NCBI RefSeq assembly: GCF_012033695.1
Contig: NZ_JAAVJI010000019.1
Location: 1 to 54,831 of the forward strand
DNA from: Pseudomonas quercus
GTDB lineage: Bacteria; Pseudomonadota; Gammaproteobacteria; Pseudomonadales; Pseudomonadaceae
Direction of reading: 5' to 3'
Length of the DNA stretch: 54,831 nucleotides
Under the pieces are notes generated by a model, which saw only the letters and a list, made by a program, of their open reading frames with translations, ran no database searches and was not told the DNA's origin. The position numbers were made by a program, and so were the translations under genes. Positions 16,633 to 25,784 of the stretch are shown piece after piece (the first letter of the stretch is position 1; every line of letters begins with the position of its first letter).

Positions 16633-16663
16633 TTCCGTTCGTCGCCACGGTGCCCACAGCTTC

Positions 16664-17575
16664 TTAGGCGGGCCGTGCCCAACGGTCGAGTGCGAAGTCC
16701 ACGAACGTACGGATTTTGGGCAGCCGATAGCGGTCGCTGGCATACATCAGGTTCATGGGCCGGCGGGGTAGCCGATAGGCTTGCAGCAACGGCACCAGCC
16801 GGCCGTTAGCCAGGTCGTCGGCTACCAGAGGGTCCGGCATCATCACAATGCCCATGCCCGCCAAGGCGGCCTGGTGCAGCCCAGATGAGCTGTTCATGAT
16901 GATCGACCCACTGACGGGTACCAGTACCTCCCCCTCAGCACCCTCCAGCCGCCATTGCTTCTCCACCCATTGCCAGTCATCCCCAGCGGGGTAATCGAAG
17001 GCGAGGCAGTTGTGGGCGCACAAGTCCATCGGAGCCTGGGGTATGCCATGGGCGTGCAGGTACGCTGGCGCGGCACAGATGGTGAGCGTGTAGTCTTCCA
17101 GGCGGCGCGCGATTACCCCGTTGGCCGGGTCAGGGTTGCCCAGGCGTATGGCAATATCGAAGCCGTTGTCCAGCAGGTCCAGGCGCTGGTTGCTCAGAAC
17201 CACATCGAGCCGGACCTTAGGGTAATGCCGGTGGTACTCGGCCAGCGCAGGGGACAGCCGTTCTACGCCAAACGTGAGCGGCGCCGTGATACGCAGCCGG
17301 CCAGCAGGTTCAGCCTGGGCCTGTTCAGCCAACTGTTCGGCAGCGTCGACCAGCCCAAGGACCTCCACACAGCGCTGGTAGTACTGGGTGCCGAATTCGG
17401 TCAGGCGCTGGCGCCGGGTGGTACGTTGCAAGAGGCTGACGCCCAGGCGCTGCTCAAGAGCGCGAATATGATTGCCTACCATGGTCGTTGAAAGCCCGCA
17501 CGCCTGTGCAGCAGCCGTCATGCTGCCTTCTTCTACCACCCTCACATACACCGACATGGCCAGCAACACGTCCAT
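16664..17575 (-). CDS. LysR family transcriptional regulator
   Basis: This is a 303-residue LysR-type regulator with an N-terminal winged HTH (MSVYVRVVEEGSMTAAAQA, then STTMVGNHIRALEQRLGV and LLQRTTR) and a substrate-binding domain of the CrgA/DsdC-like class (GRLRITAPLTFG, IAIRLG, ARRLED). It faces the aminotransferase gene divergently with 96 bases between starts, the usual layout for a regulator and its target. The ATG at 17,575 is used; TTG at 17,581 is an alternative. The inducer is not visible from sequence. Confidence 0.9.
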   Translation of the reverse strand: MDVLLAMSVYVRVVEEGSMTAAAQACGLSTTMVGNHIRALEQRLGVSLLQRTTRRQRLTEFGTQYYQRCVEVLGLVDAAEQLAEQAQAEPAGRLRITAPLTFGVERLSPALAEYHRHYPKVRLDVVLSNQRLDLLDNGFDIAIRLGNPDPANGVIARRLEDYTLTICAAPAYLHAHGIPQAPMDLCAHNCLAFDYPAGDDWQWVEKQWRLEGAEGEVLVPVSGSIIMNSSSGLHQAALAGMGIVMMPDPLVADDLANGRLVPLLQAYRLPRRPMNLMYASDRYRLPKIRTFVDFALDRWARPA

Positions 17576-17671
17576 TATCAACCTCAGCTTGCCAATGATT
17601 AAACAAAGCGGATGTTTATCCAGCTCAAGTGGCTAACGATACTGGAAGCCTTCAAGGAAAGGAGCCCAGAC

Positions 17672-18856
17672 ATGACCGCCGCGAACCTGATGAATACGTA
17701 CACCCCTTTGCCTATGAGTTTCGTACGCGGTGAGGGCGCTTCCCTGTGGGATGCTGCTGGCAGGCGCTACCTGGATGCCATGGGCGGCGTGGCCGTGACC
17801 TGTGTCGGCCATTGCCACCCGCAGGTGGTTGAAGCCATACGCGACCAGGCGGGCCTGGTCCTGCACACGTCCAACCACTATGCCATTGACTGGCAGCGCC
17901 AACTGGCCGGCAAGCTGGCCGCCCTCAGTGGCCTGGACGCTGCCTTTTTCAACAACTCAGGTGCCGAGGCCAACGAAACGGCCCTCAAGCTGGCGCGCCT
18001 GACGGCGTGGCACCGGGGTATCGAGCGGCCGCGCATCGTGGTGATGGAGGACGCCTTCCATGGCCGCACCTTGGCCACGCTGGCGGCCAGCGATTGTTCG
18101 GGCGTGCGCCTGGGCTTTGGTGCGCACGCAGATGACTTTCTGCGGGTACCCTTCGGCGATATCCATGCGCTGAACGCCATTGCCCAGCGCTATGGCGCAC
18201 AAGTGGTGGCCGTGCTGTTGGAGCCGGTTCAGGGGGAAAGCGGTGTTCGGCCAGCCCCGCCTGGCTACCTGCGGGCCGTGCGGGCGCTGTGTGATCGCCA
18301 GTGCTGGTTGATGATGCTGGACGAGGTGCAAACCGGGCTGGGGCGGACGGGGCACTGGTTTGCCTATGCCGAGGCAGGCATCGTGCCCGACGTGCTCACA
18401 CTGGCCAAAGGCTTGGCCAACGGTGTACCCATTGGTGCCTGCCTGGCGCGCTCACGTACTGCACAGCTGCTGACCCCCGGCAGCCATGGCAGTACCTTTG
18501 GCGGCAACCCATTGGCCTGTCGCGTGGCCTGTGAGGTGCTGGATATCATCCAGCGCCAGCACCTTGTCAGCCATGCGCGGCAGCTAGGTGCCTGGCTGCT
18601 GGGGACACTGCAATCACGCCTCGCCGGAAACCCGGCGGTGCGCGAAGTACGGGGGCAGGGGCTGATGATCGGTATCGAATTGAGTCACGCCGCCGGTGGC
18701 CTGGCCCAGCGTGCCGCCGAGCGGGGGCTATTGCTGAACGTGACTCGGGGCACCGTGATACGGCTGCTGCCAGCCTTGACGCTGACAGAAGACGAAGCTT
18801 CACAAGTGGTTGAACACTTGGTGGCACTGCTGGCCCCGGCAAGCGCGGTGGCTTAG
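17672..18856 (+). CDS. Class III aminotransferase, acetylornithine-aminotransferase-like
   Basis: This is a 394-residue PLP enzyme of the ArgD/OAT/GABA aminotransferase class. It shows YLDAMGGVAVTCVGHCHP, NNSGAEANETALKLAR, FHGRTLATLAAS, the PLP-contacting Asp in MLDEVQTGLGRTG, and the PLP lysine in LTLAKGLANGVPIGA. It could be a second acetylornithine transaminase or act on another omega-amino acid. The absence of arg genes and the divergent LysR gene favour a catabolic or specialised role. AAAGGAG lies nine bases before the chosen ATG. It ends four bases inside the convergent DUF4174 gene. Confidence 0.85.
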   Translation: MTAANLMNTYTPLPMSFVRGEGASLWDAAGRRYLDAMGGVAVTCVGHCHPQVVEAIRDQAGLVLHTSNHYAIDWQRQLAGKLAALSGLDAAFFNNSGAEANETALKLARLTAWHRGIERPRIVVMEDAFHGRTLATLAASDCSGVRLGFGAHADDFLRVPFGDIHALNAIAQRYGAQVVAVLLEPVQGESGVRPAPPGYLRAVRALCDRQCWLMMLDEVQTGLGRTGHWFAYAEAGIVPDVLTLAKGLANGVPIGACLARSRTAQLLTPGSHGSTFGGNPLACRVACEVLDIIQRQHLVSHARQLGAWLLGTLQSRLAGNPAVREVRGQGLMIGIELSHAAGGLAQRAAERGLLLNVTRGTVIRLLPALTLTEDEASQVVEHLVALLAPASAVA

Positions 18857-19377
18857 TCGTCCAGGTCCGACGCAGGCTTGGCCGCAGCACCTTTAGCGGG
18901 CTTGCCCTTGGCCTTGGTGGCCTCTGGAGCAGGCTCGGCAGGTGCTGCTGCCGCCGCCGCTTCCTTCTCGGCCATGGGCATCTGGTCGATGGTAGAGAAC
19001 ACCTGTTCCAGCGGTAACGGGTCGGTACTTTCCAGCTTGCGCTCACCGTCCTTGCCCACCAGTACCACTTTGGTTTTGGTGCCGGCATTCGGGTTCAGTT
19101 CGCGTATCAAGGCCATGGTGGCCTGGGTATCCAACGGTTTGCCGTTGCGCTCGCCGCTCAGGCCAACCACCTTGTACACCACAACGTCACGCTGTTTCAG
19201 GCCGGGGTCCTGCACGGCGGCGCTTTCATTGACCAGTGCCTGGTCGCCGCTGCTTTTGGAGTAGATCAGCAAGGGCCTGGCCTTGCCGCGGTCCTGGGCC
19301 AGCGGCGAGTCACCGTCTGCCGCATACAGCGGGCTGGCGGCGAACAGGGCGGTGAGCGCGAGGGTGCGGATAAGCAT
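18853..19377 (-). CDS. DUF4174-like exported protein
   Basis: This 174-residue protein has a signal peptide (MLIRTLALTALFAASPLYA). A thioredoxin-like DUF4174 domain follows (NPLAQD-type segment SPLAQDRGKARPLLIYSK, then KVVLVGKDGERKLES). The C terminus is low-complexity, Ala/Pro/Lys-rich, and ends in acidic ASDLDD. No CxxC motif is present, so disulfide chemistry is not expected. GGAGA precedes the ATG. Its 3' end overlaps the aminotransferase stop on the other strand by four bases. Function is unknown. Confidence 0.7.
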   Translation of the reverse strand: MLIRTLALTALFAASPLYAADGDSPLAQDRGKARPLLIYSKSSGDQALVNESAAVQDPGLKQRDVVVYKVVGLSGERNGKPLDTQATMALIRELNPNAGTKTKVVLVGKDGERKLESTDPLPLEQVFSTIDQMPMAEKEAAAAAAPAEPAPEATKAKGKPAKGAAAKPASDLDD

Positions 19378-19508
19378 GCAGGTCTCCTTCTAGATCCTTT
19401 AATCATCGCTCAAACTGGCAAAACGGCCAGCCCGGCGAGAAAATAATACGCAGCGGCCCTTGTTGGTCACCTGAGAGGGCCGAGGGTTCGGTACAAGGCG
19501 CCAGCCCT

Positions 19509-20942
19509 TCAACGCATCATTTCTTTCACGCGCCGCTCCTGCTCCATCATTTCCTTCTGGCGCGCGTCTATACGCGAGGCCAGGGGGAAGTTGTCGCCGG
19601 CACGGCGTTTGGCGAAGTCCAGCTGTTGCTGGGCCTGCTGGAAATCGCCCACCAAGGCGAAATATTCGGCGCGGGCCTGGTGCAGGCCAATGATGTTGCC
19701 GTTCTGGCCACGGGTTTCGGCCACCATGTACCACACGTCCGGGTCTTCTGGCCGGGACTTGAGCAAGGCGTCCAGGCCTTTTTCGGCATCGGCGGTGCGG
19801 CCTTGCTTTAGCAGCAGGTCAATGCGGGTCTGGTTAAGAGGGTAGCTGTCGGGGTACAGCGTGAGCAGGCGATCCACGCGTTGCTGTGCATCCGCCAAGC
19901 GGTTGTTGGTGATGTCCAGGTCCACTTCGGCCAGGTTGTAGGTCAGGTCGTTGGGAGCCTTGACCAACAGCGGCCTGAGGTTTTCCCGCGCTTCGTTGAG
20001 CTGCCCGGTTTTTGTCTGTGCGATAGCCAGGCCATAGCGGGCCACATCGTTCCCAGGGTTCTCATCCAGTTGCGCCCGGAAGCGCTTGGCGGCAAGCCCC
20101 GGTGTTTCCTCGTACATCAGTTGCACCCGCGCGCGCATCAGTTGGTAGAGCGTGCTGTCTTCCTTGCCGCCTTTGGGAGACTGTTCGGCGCGGTTGCGGG
20201 TGTCGGCAATACGGGATTCGGTCACCGGGTGAGTCAGCAGAAACTCCGGCGGCTTGCCGTCGAACTGGTATTGCCGCGCCAGGCGCTCGAACATATTGGG
20301 CATGTTGCGAGGGTCGTAGCCGGCTTTTTCCAGGTTGAGAATACCGATGCGGTCCGCCTCGGCTTCGTTCTGCCGAGAAAAACCGCGCTGGTTCTGAATG
20401 GCTGCGGCCTGGCTACCAAAAATGGTGGCCATGCCCGCGTCGCCTGCTCCAGCAGCAGCCATGACTACCCCCGCCAGCAGGGCAGCCATCAGCGGCAACT
20501 GCATGCGCTGCTGCGCTTCCAGCCCACGTGCGAAGTGCCGCTGGGACAAGTGGGCCAGTTCATGTGCCAGTACGCCGGCATATTCACCTTCGGTCTGGGC
20601 CCCCAGGAACAGCCCGCCGTTTACCCCCACAATGCCGCCCGGCGCTGCAAACGCATTGAGCTCCTTGCTGTCGATGATCACGAATTCCAGGCGGCGGTCC
20701 TGCACCTGGCTGGTTTCGGCCAGGCGATAGACGCTGGTTTCCACGAAGTCCTTGAGTTGCGCGTCGGGCAATTGCTTGACCTGCGAGCGCAACATGGCGA
20801 GCCAGGCGCGGCCCAGGTCGTGTTCCTGTTCGGGTGAAACGATCGCCGAGCTGGCATCGCCTAGTGAGGGAAGGTCATCGCCATGGGCAGGCAGGGCAAG
20901 CAGGCAGGCCAGGGCCAACAGCGTAGGGCGCAGAAGGGTCAT
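19509..20942 (-). CDS. bepA: BepA-like M48 metalloprotease with TPR repeats
   Basis: This is a 477-residue periplasmic zinc protease and chaperone that assists or removes stalled outer-membrane proteins such as LptD. The signal peptide is MTLLRPTLLALACLLALPAHG. The catalytic motif is HELAHLSQRH, and the third zinc ligand Glu lies in QNEAEADRIG. The C-terminal half holds TPR-type helices (for example ARYGLAIAQTKTGQLNEA and DPDVWYMVAETRGQNG). The start is set by the signal peptide; longer in-frame options run into the divergent tusA promoter. Confidence 0.9.
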   Translation of the reverse strand: MTLLRPTLLALACLLALPAHGDDLPSLGDASSAIVSPEQEHDLGRAWLAMLRSQVKQLPDAQLKDFVETSVYRLAETSQVQDRRLEFVIIDSKELNAFAAPGGIVGVNGGLFLGAQTEGEYAGVLAHELAHLSQRHFARGLEAQQRMQLPLMAALLAGVVMAAAGAGDAGMATIFGSQAAAIQNQRGFSRQNEAEADRIGILNLEKAGYDPRNMPNMFERLARQYQFDGKPPEFLLTHPVTESRIADTRNRAEQSPKGGKEDSTLYQLMRARVQLMYEETPGLAAKRFRAQLDENPGNDVARYGLAIAQTKTGQLNEARENLRPLLVKAPNDLTYNLAEVDLDITNNRLADAQQRVDRLLTLYPDSYPLNQTRIDLLLKQGRTADAEKGLDALLKSRPEDPDVWYMVAETRGQNGNIIGLHQARAEYFALVGDFQQAQQQLDFAKRRAGDNFPLASRIDARQKEMMEQERRVKEMMR

Positions 20943-21127
20943 GCACGAGACTCTGGGCGGCAAAAGGGTACTGTAGCCATGGCAAGGGGTCAGCCACAAG
21001 CGCAGGGTGAAGGGTAGGGTACTCAATGTGTTGCCTGAAGATTTGCTCATACTTCTGTACCCTTGTGCCAAAGTGCCTTGTGGCAAGCCGTAATGCTGGG
21101 AACAACGCGAATGAGACGAGGGGTGTA

Positions 21128-21367
21128 ATGGTCGACGAAATAAAGTGTGACGCGGAGGTGGATGCCAGCGGTCTGACTTGTCCGCTGCCCTTGCTCAAGG
21201 CCAAGCTGGCGCTCAATGGGTTGGACGCTGGTGCGGTGCTCAAGGTGGTTGCGACCGACGCAGGCTCCCAGCGGGACTTTCGGACATTCGCCAAATTGTC
21301 CGGTAACGATCTGTTCAATGAAACGGCCCAAGCGGGCACCTATACCTATTGGCTGCGCAAACGCTGA
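21128..21367 (+). CDS. tusA: TusA family sulfurtransferase
   Basis: This is a 79-residue TusA/SirA/YedF-type sulfur carrier. The hallmark CPLPLLKAK motif (Cys-Pro-x-Pro) lies near residue 18, the Cys that receives persulfide sulfur. The domain ends with the usual FNETAQAGTYTYWLRKR beta-strand. The ATG is placed by homology. It lies 20 bases before the PerM-type gene and likely shares its transcript, an arrangement common in Pseudomonas. Confidence 0.88.
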   Translation: MVDEIKCDAEVDASGLTCPLPLLKAKLALNGLDAGAVLKVVATDAGSQRDFRTFAKLSGNDLFNETAQAGTYTYWLRKR

Positions 21368-21387
21368 CCCTCCATCAAGGATTTTGA

Positions 21388-22458
21388 ATGTACAAGCTGT
21401 TCAGGGACTGGACCCAGCGCTACTTCTCAGACGAAGAAGCCGTGGTGCTGGTGTTGCTGCTGGTGCTGGCCTTCACCGTAGTGCTGACCGTAGGCGGCAT
21501 GTTGGCGCCCGTACTGGCAGCCATGGTGCTTTCATTTCTGATGCATGGCCTGGTTGCCCAGCTGGAGCGCTGGCGCATGCCGCCGGCCATGGCTGTCGGG
21601 CTGGTGTTCACACTGTTCATGGGGCTGTTGGCCGTGATTGTGCTGGTGCTGGTGCCCTTGCTGTGGCACCAGATCATCACGCTGTTCAATGAGCTGCCCG
21701 GCATGCTGGGCAAGTGGCAGTCCTTGCTGCTGCTGTTGCCCGAACGCTATCCGCAAGTGGTGAGTGACGAGCAGGTGCTGGCGGCCATCGAAGCGGCCCG
21801 TGGCCAGATCGGCAAGTTCGGCCAATGGGCGCTGACCTTGTCGTTGTCCAGCCTGCCATTGCTGGTCAACCTCATGATCTACTGTGTGCTGGTGCCCATC
21901 CTGGTGTTCTTTTTCCTCAAGGACCGCGAGCTGATAGGCCGCTGGATCAATGGCTATCTGCCCAGGGAACGCGCCCTTTTGACCCGTGTTACCCATGAAA
22001 TGAACCGGCAGATCGCCAATTACATTCGCGGCAAGGTGATCGAGATCGTTATCTGTGGCGTGGCCACGTATATCGGGTTCGTAGCCCTTGGCCTGAACTA
22101 CGCGGCCTTGCTGGCCCTGCTGGTAGGCGTATCCGTGGTAGTGCCCTATGTGGGCGCCGTGGTGGTAACGGTGCCTGTGGCCTTGATTGCGTTGTTCCAA
22201 TGGGGCTGGGGTGACCAGTTCATCTACCTGATGGTGGTGTACGGCATCATTCAGGCACTGGACGGCAATGTTCTGGTCCCGCTGCTGTTTGCCGAGGCCG
22301 TGAACCTGCACCCGGTAGCGATTATCTGTGCGGTGCTGCTGTTTGGTGGGCTATGGGGCTTTTGGGGGATTTTCTTCGCTATCCCACTGGCCACGCTGGT
22401 GAAAGCGGTGCTGGAAGCCTGGCCGCGGAACCAGGTTACCGTCGCCCCCTTGCTGTAG
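21388..22458 (+). CDS. AI-2E family transporter (PerM-type permease)
   Basis: This is a 356-residue inner-membrane protein with about eight hydrophobic helices, starting with VVLVLLLVLAFTVVLTVGG. The family pattern includes VPILVFFFLKDRELI in the middle, NRQIANYIRGKVIEIVICG, VPYVGAVVVTVPVALIAL, and a C-terminal DGNVLVPLLFAEAVNLHPVAI. Members include putative Na+/H+ antiporters and AI-2 exporters, so the substrate cannot be assigned. AAGG precedes the ATG, directly after tusA. Confidence 0.88.
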   Translation: MYKLFRDWTQRYFSDEEAVVLVLLLVLAFTVVLTVGGMLAPVLAAMVLSFLMHGLVAQLERWRMPPAMAVGLVFTLFMGLLAVIVLVLVPLLWHQIITLFNELPGMLGKWQSLLLLLPERYPQVVSDEQVLAAIEAARGQIGKFGQWALTLSLSSLPLLVNLMIYCVLVPILVFFFLKDRELIGRWINGYLPRERALLTRVTHEMNRQIANYIRGKVIEIVICGVATYIGFVALGLNYAALLALLVGVSVVVPYVGAVVVTVPVALIALFQWGWGDQFIYLMVVYGIIQALDGNVLVPLLFAEAVNLHPVAIICAVLLFGGLWGFWGIFFAIPLATLVKAVLEAWPRNQVTVAPLL

Positions 22459-22479
22459 CTTGTACCCCAACAGGGCCGC

Positions 22480-22944
22480 CTACAGGCCCTGTGCCGCTTC
22501 CAGTACCTCGGCCACATGCCCGGGCACCTTTACCCCTCGCCACGCGCGCCGCAGTACACCCTGTTCATCGATCAGGAAGGTGCTGCGATCCACGCCCAGG
22601 TACTCCTTGCCGTACAGCTTCTTGAGCTTGATAACGTCGAACAGCTGGCAAAGCGTTTCGTCCTTGTCGCTGATCAGCTCAAAGGTAAAACCTTGCTTGG
22701 CCTTGAAGTTTTCGTGGGACTTGAGCCCATCCCGTGAAACCCCAAATACCACGGTGCCAGCGGCCTGGAACTGTGCCTGCATGTCCCGGAAACCTTGGCC
22801 CTGGGTCGTGCAGCCAGGGGTGCTGTCCTTGGGGTAGAAATACAGCACCACCTTGCGCCCGCGCAGCTGCGCCAGCGACACCGTTTCCCCGGACGTGGCC
22901 TGGGCAGTGAAATCCGGGACCGGTTGATCCAGCGTTACGGCCAT
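22480..22944 (-). CDS. bcp: Thioredoxin-dependent thiol peroxidase (Bcp)
   Basis: This 154-residue peroxiredoxin reduces hydroperoxides in the cytoplasm. The peroxidatic Cys is in FYPKDSTPGCTTQGQGF, with DRSTFLIDEQG and RRAWRGVKVPGH further on. The resolving Cys that E. coli Bcp has five residues later (CTVQAC) is Gln here, so this is a 1-Cys-type member that must be resolved intermolecularly or by another thiol. It is ten bases downstream of gcvR on the same strand, with GAGGAA before the ATG. Confidence 0.92.
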   Translation of the reverse strand: MAVTLDQPVPDFTAQATSGETVSLAQLRGRKVVLYFYPKDSTPGCTTQGQGFRDMQAQFQAAGTVVFGVSRDGLKSHENFKAKQGFTFELISDKDETLCQLFDVIKLKKLYGKEYLGVDRSTFLIDEQGVLRRAWRGVKVPGHVAEVLEAAQGL

Positions 22945-22954
22945 GTGCGGTTCC

Positions 22955-23515
22955 TCAGACAGGGTTTTGCGGGCGCCAGGGTTCGATCAGCGCATCCAGG
23001 TTCAAGGCATCGGCAAAATCCAGGAACTGGTCGCGCAGCCAACTGATCTGTACGCCCGCTGGCAGCGTCACGGTAAAGGTGGCGTTGAGCATCATGCCGC
23101 CGGTCTGGGGCGCCTGGTAGGTGTCGCAGGTCAGGTTTTCCAGTTCCACGTTGTTGTCGATGAAGAACTGGCACAGCTCGTTGATGATGTCCGAACGGTA
23201 CACCGAGCTGACGTAGGCTACGTAGGGCAGGGCCTGTGGGCGGCTTTCCAGTGTGGAACTGCGTACCACGTCCACGTGCAGGTCGTGGCGTTTGGCCAGG
23301 CCAGGCAGCAAGCCTTCGAAGCGTGCCAGGGCATCCCAGTTGCCGGCAACCTGAAGCACCAGTGCACTGTATTCGCCGTGGCGGGTCAGGCGGGACGTAA
23401 CCACCGAGCAGCGGCTGTCGTGGCTGGCCCGGCAAAGCACATTGGTCAGCTCCATGGGGTTGCGGCCCATGGCGCTGAGGACGAGGAATTGTTCGCGAAC
23501 GGGTGGGGTGGACAT
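22955..23515 (-). CDS. gcvR: Glycine cleavage system transcriptional repressor GcvR
   Basis: This 186-residue protein has two ACT domains (FLVLSAMGRNPMELTNVLCR; VSSVYRSDIINELCQFF) and no DNA-binding motif. E. coli GcvR binds glycine and blocks the activator GcvA. In pseudomonads the gene sits between bcp and dapA, as here. AGGAAGG precedes the ATG. It is divergent from dapA across 260 bases, in which I see promoters only by inference. Confidence 0.9.
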   Translation of the reverse strand: MSTPPVREQFLVLSAMGRNPMELTNVLCRASHDSRCSVVTSRLTRHGEYSALVLQVAGNWDALARFEGLLPGLAKRHDLHVDVVRSSTLESRPQALPYVAYVSSVYRSDIINELCQFFIDNNVELENLTCDTYQAPQTGGMMLNATFTVTLPAGVQISWLRDQFLDFADALNLDALIEPWRPQNPV

Positions 23516-23775
23516 GCAGCCTTCCTAAAGCGATGAGCGGTCGATACACGCAGGTGCCAGCGCGGGTGCCACAAGGGCCGCCGGGGCTGCCCACAGGGCC
23601 TGGTGCGGTCGGCCTGCAGGGGTTGGCGCAGCAATAGCGCCCGCCTGTATCGATCAAAGGGCCAAGGGTAGCGAAAAGCGCCGCCTGTGGGAATGCTGGA
23701 AACGGAGGCGTCGCTTGTGCAAGGTCGGTGGCGCCAGTACCATTACCGCTCTCTTTTTCCGGCAGGAGCGGTTGC

Positions 23776-24654
23776 ATGTACGCGGGCAGCATGGTGGCGT
23801 TGGCCACCCCGATGGATGCCAAAGGCGGTCTCGACTGGGACGCCCTGAGCAAGCTGGTGGATTTCCACCTCGAAAACGGCACCGATGCCATCGTCGCTGT
23901 CGGCACCACCGGTGAGTCGGCCACCCTGGACGTACAGGAACACATCGAGGTCATCCGCCGCGTTGTGGCCCAGGTCAACAAACGCATTCCGGTCATCGCC
24001 GGTACAGGTGCCAATTCCACGCGCGAAGCTGTGGAACTGACCACCAACGCCAAGAATGCCGGTGCCGATGCCTGCCTGCTGGTCACCCCTTACTACAACA
24101 AGCCTACGCAAGAAGGCCTGTACCAGCACTTCAAGCACATTGCCGAGGCCGTGGCCATTCCACAGATCCTCTACAACGTGCCCGGCCGCACGGCGTGCGA
24201 CATGCAGGCCGATACCGTGGCCCGCCTGTCGAAGGTCGGCAACATCGTAGGCATCAAGGAAGCCACGGGCGACCTGCAGCGTGCCCGGCAGATCCTGGAC
24301 CGCATGAGCCAGGATTTCGTACTGCTCTCCGGCGACGACCCTACGGCTGTTGAACTCATCCTGATGGGCGGCAAAGGCAACATCTCGGTCACGGCCAACG
24401 TGGCGCCACGTGACATGGCCGACCTGTGCGCCGCAGCCCTCAAGGGGGATGCCGCTACGGCACGTGCCTTGAACGAAAAGCTGATGCCGCTGCACAAGAA
24501 CCTGTTCCTTGAAGCCAACCCGATCCCGGTGAAGTTCGCGCTACACGAAATGGGCCTGATGCCCGAAGGCATTCGCCTGCCGCTCACCTGGTTGAGCGAT
24601 ACCTGTCAAGAGCCGCTGCGGCAGGCCTTGCGCCAGTCCGGCGTTCTGGTTTGA
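23776..24654 (+). CDS. dapA: 4-hydroxy-tetrahydrodipicolinate synthase
   Basis: DapA condenses pyruvate and aspartate semialdehyde in the lysine and diaminopimelate pathway. The 292-residue TIM-barrel protein has GTTGESATLD, the catalytic Tyr in LYNVPGRTACDM, and the Schiff-base Lys in IVGIKEATGDL. The start at MYAGSMVALATPMD is fixed by homology and a GGAG upstream; in-frame codons before it are not conserved. It leads the run dapA-bamC-MBL-purC. Confidence 0.97.
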   Translation: MYAGSMVALATPMDAKGGLDWDALSKLVDFHLENGTDAIVAVGTTGESATLDVQEHIEVIRRVVAQVNKRIPVIAGTGANSTREAVELTTNAKNAGADACLLVTPYYNKPTQEGLYQHFKHIAEAVAIPQILYNVPGRTACDMQADTVARLSKVGNIVGIKEATGDLQRARQILDRMSQDFVLLSGDDPTAVELILMGGKGNISVTANVAPRDMADLCAAALKGDAATARALNEKLMPLHKNLFLEANPIPVKFALHEMGLMPEGIRLPLTWLSDTCQEPLRQALRQSGVLV

Positions 24655-24671
24655 GTGAGGAAGTACAACGC

Positions 24672-25784
24672 ATGAAGCGCTTGGCTGGTCTTTCTGCCCT
24701 TGCTGTGATTATTTCGAGTACCAGTGGCTGTGGTTGGCTCTGGGGTGAGCACGGCTATTTCCGTGACCGTGGCAACGATTACCTGGAAGCGCGTCGCACC
24801 GAGCCGATGAACCTGCCCCAGGACGTGACCACCACCAAACGCCTGGATCCGCTGCTGCCGATTCCGCGCAACGTGGCAGACGACACGGCCTTGAACGACT
24901 ATGACGTGCCGCGCCCGCAGCCTTTGTCGGTGGCCGCCGAGAGTGGTGACTTCACCCTCCAGAAAAGCGCTGCAAGCCGGTGGATCCTGGCCCAGCGTCC
25001 GCCTGCCGAAGCCTGGCCGATGGCGCGCCAGTTCTTCGAGGACAACGGCTTCCGTATCGATCACGAAAGCATGCAGACCGGCGAGTTCACTACGGCCTGG
25101 CAGCCCTTCGGCAGCTTGAGCAGCGACCTGGCCCAGCGCCTGCGTGGCACTGACGCCAATGGTGACATCCGCCTGCAGGTGCGGGTAGAGCCCGGTGTTC
25201 AGCGTAATACCAGTGAAATCTATGTCGTCAGTGCCCAGCGCCCGGCGGGCAGCACTGAAAACGTCGGCTTCCCGGCCAGTGCCACCAGCGGCGTAGACGC
25301 AACGCTGGTGGACGAAATGCTCTCCAGCCTCACCCGCGGCAGCGAGAAAGGTGGCACGGTGTCCTTGCTGGCCGCCCGCGACTTCGACGCACCCGGCCAG
25401 GTGGCCATGACCGAGGACGGCAGCGGTAACCCCGTGCTTACCGTCGGTTCCGACCTGGACCGCGCCTGGTCCAGCGTTGGCCGTGCCCTGGAGCAGGGTG
25501 GCCAGTGGCGTGTCGAGGACATCAACCGCAGCCTGGGCCTGTATTACATCAACCTGGCGGAAAAAGGCGGCAAGCCGGAAGACAGCAAGCCTGGCTTCTT
25601 CGGCCGCCTGTTCGGGCACGAGGCCACCAAGGAAGAGCTGGAAGCCCGCGCCGACCGTTATCAGGTTCGCCTGAGCAAGGTAGGTGATGCGGTTCAGGTC
25701 ACGGTGGAGAAGAACATCAATACCGTGGCCCCGGCCGATGTGGCTCACCGTGTGTTGAGCGCCATTCAGGACAACCTGGGTTAA
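24672..25784 (+). CDS. bamC: Outer-membrane assembly lipoprotein BamC (NlpB)
   Basis: BamC is a lipoprotein of the BAM complex that inserts beta-barrel proteins into the outer membrane. The 370-residue product has a lipoprotein signal with lipobox TSGC, then a conserved N-terminal segment (NDYLEARRTEPMNLPQDV) and two helix-grip domains (WILAQRPPAEAWPMARQFF; LDRAWSSVGRALEQG). GAGGAAG precedes the ATG. It follows dapA by 17 bases and abuts the MBL gene, as is usual in gammaproteobacteria. Confidence 0.93.
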   Translation: MKRLAGLSALAVIISSTSGCGWLWGEHGYFRDRGNDYLEARRTEPMNLPQDVTTTKRLDPLLPIPRNVADDTALNDYDVPRPQPLSVAAESGDFTLQKSAASRWILAQRPPAEAWPMARQFFEDNGFRIDHESMQTGEFTTAWQPFGSLSSDLAQRLRGTDANGDIRLQVRVEPGVQRNTSEIYVVSAQRPAGSTENVGFPASATSGVDATLVDEMLSSLTRGSEKGGTVSLLAARDFDAPGQVAMTEDGSGNPVLTVGSDLDRAWSSVGRALEQGGQWRVEDINRSLGLYYINLAEKGGKPEDSKPGFFGRLFGHEATKEELEARADRYQVRLSKVGDAVQVTVEKNINTVAPADVAHRVLSAIQDNLG

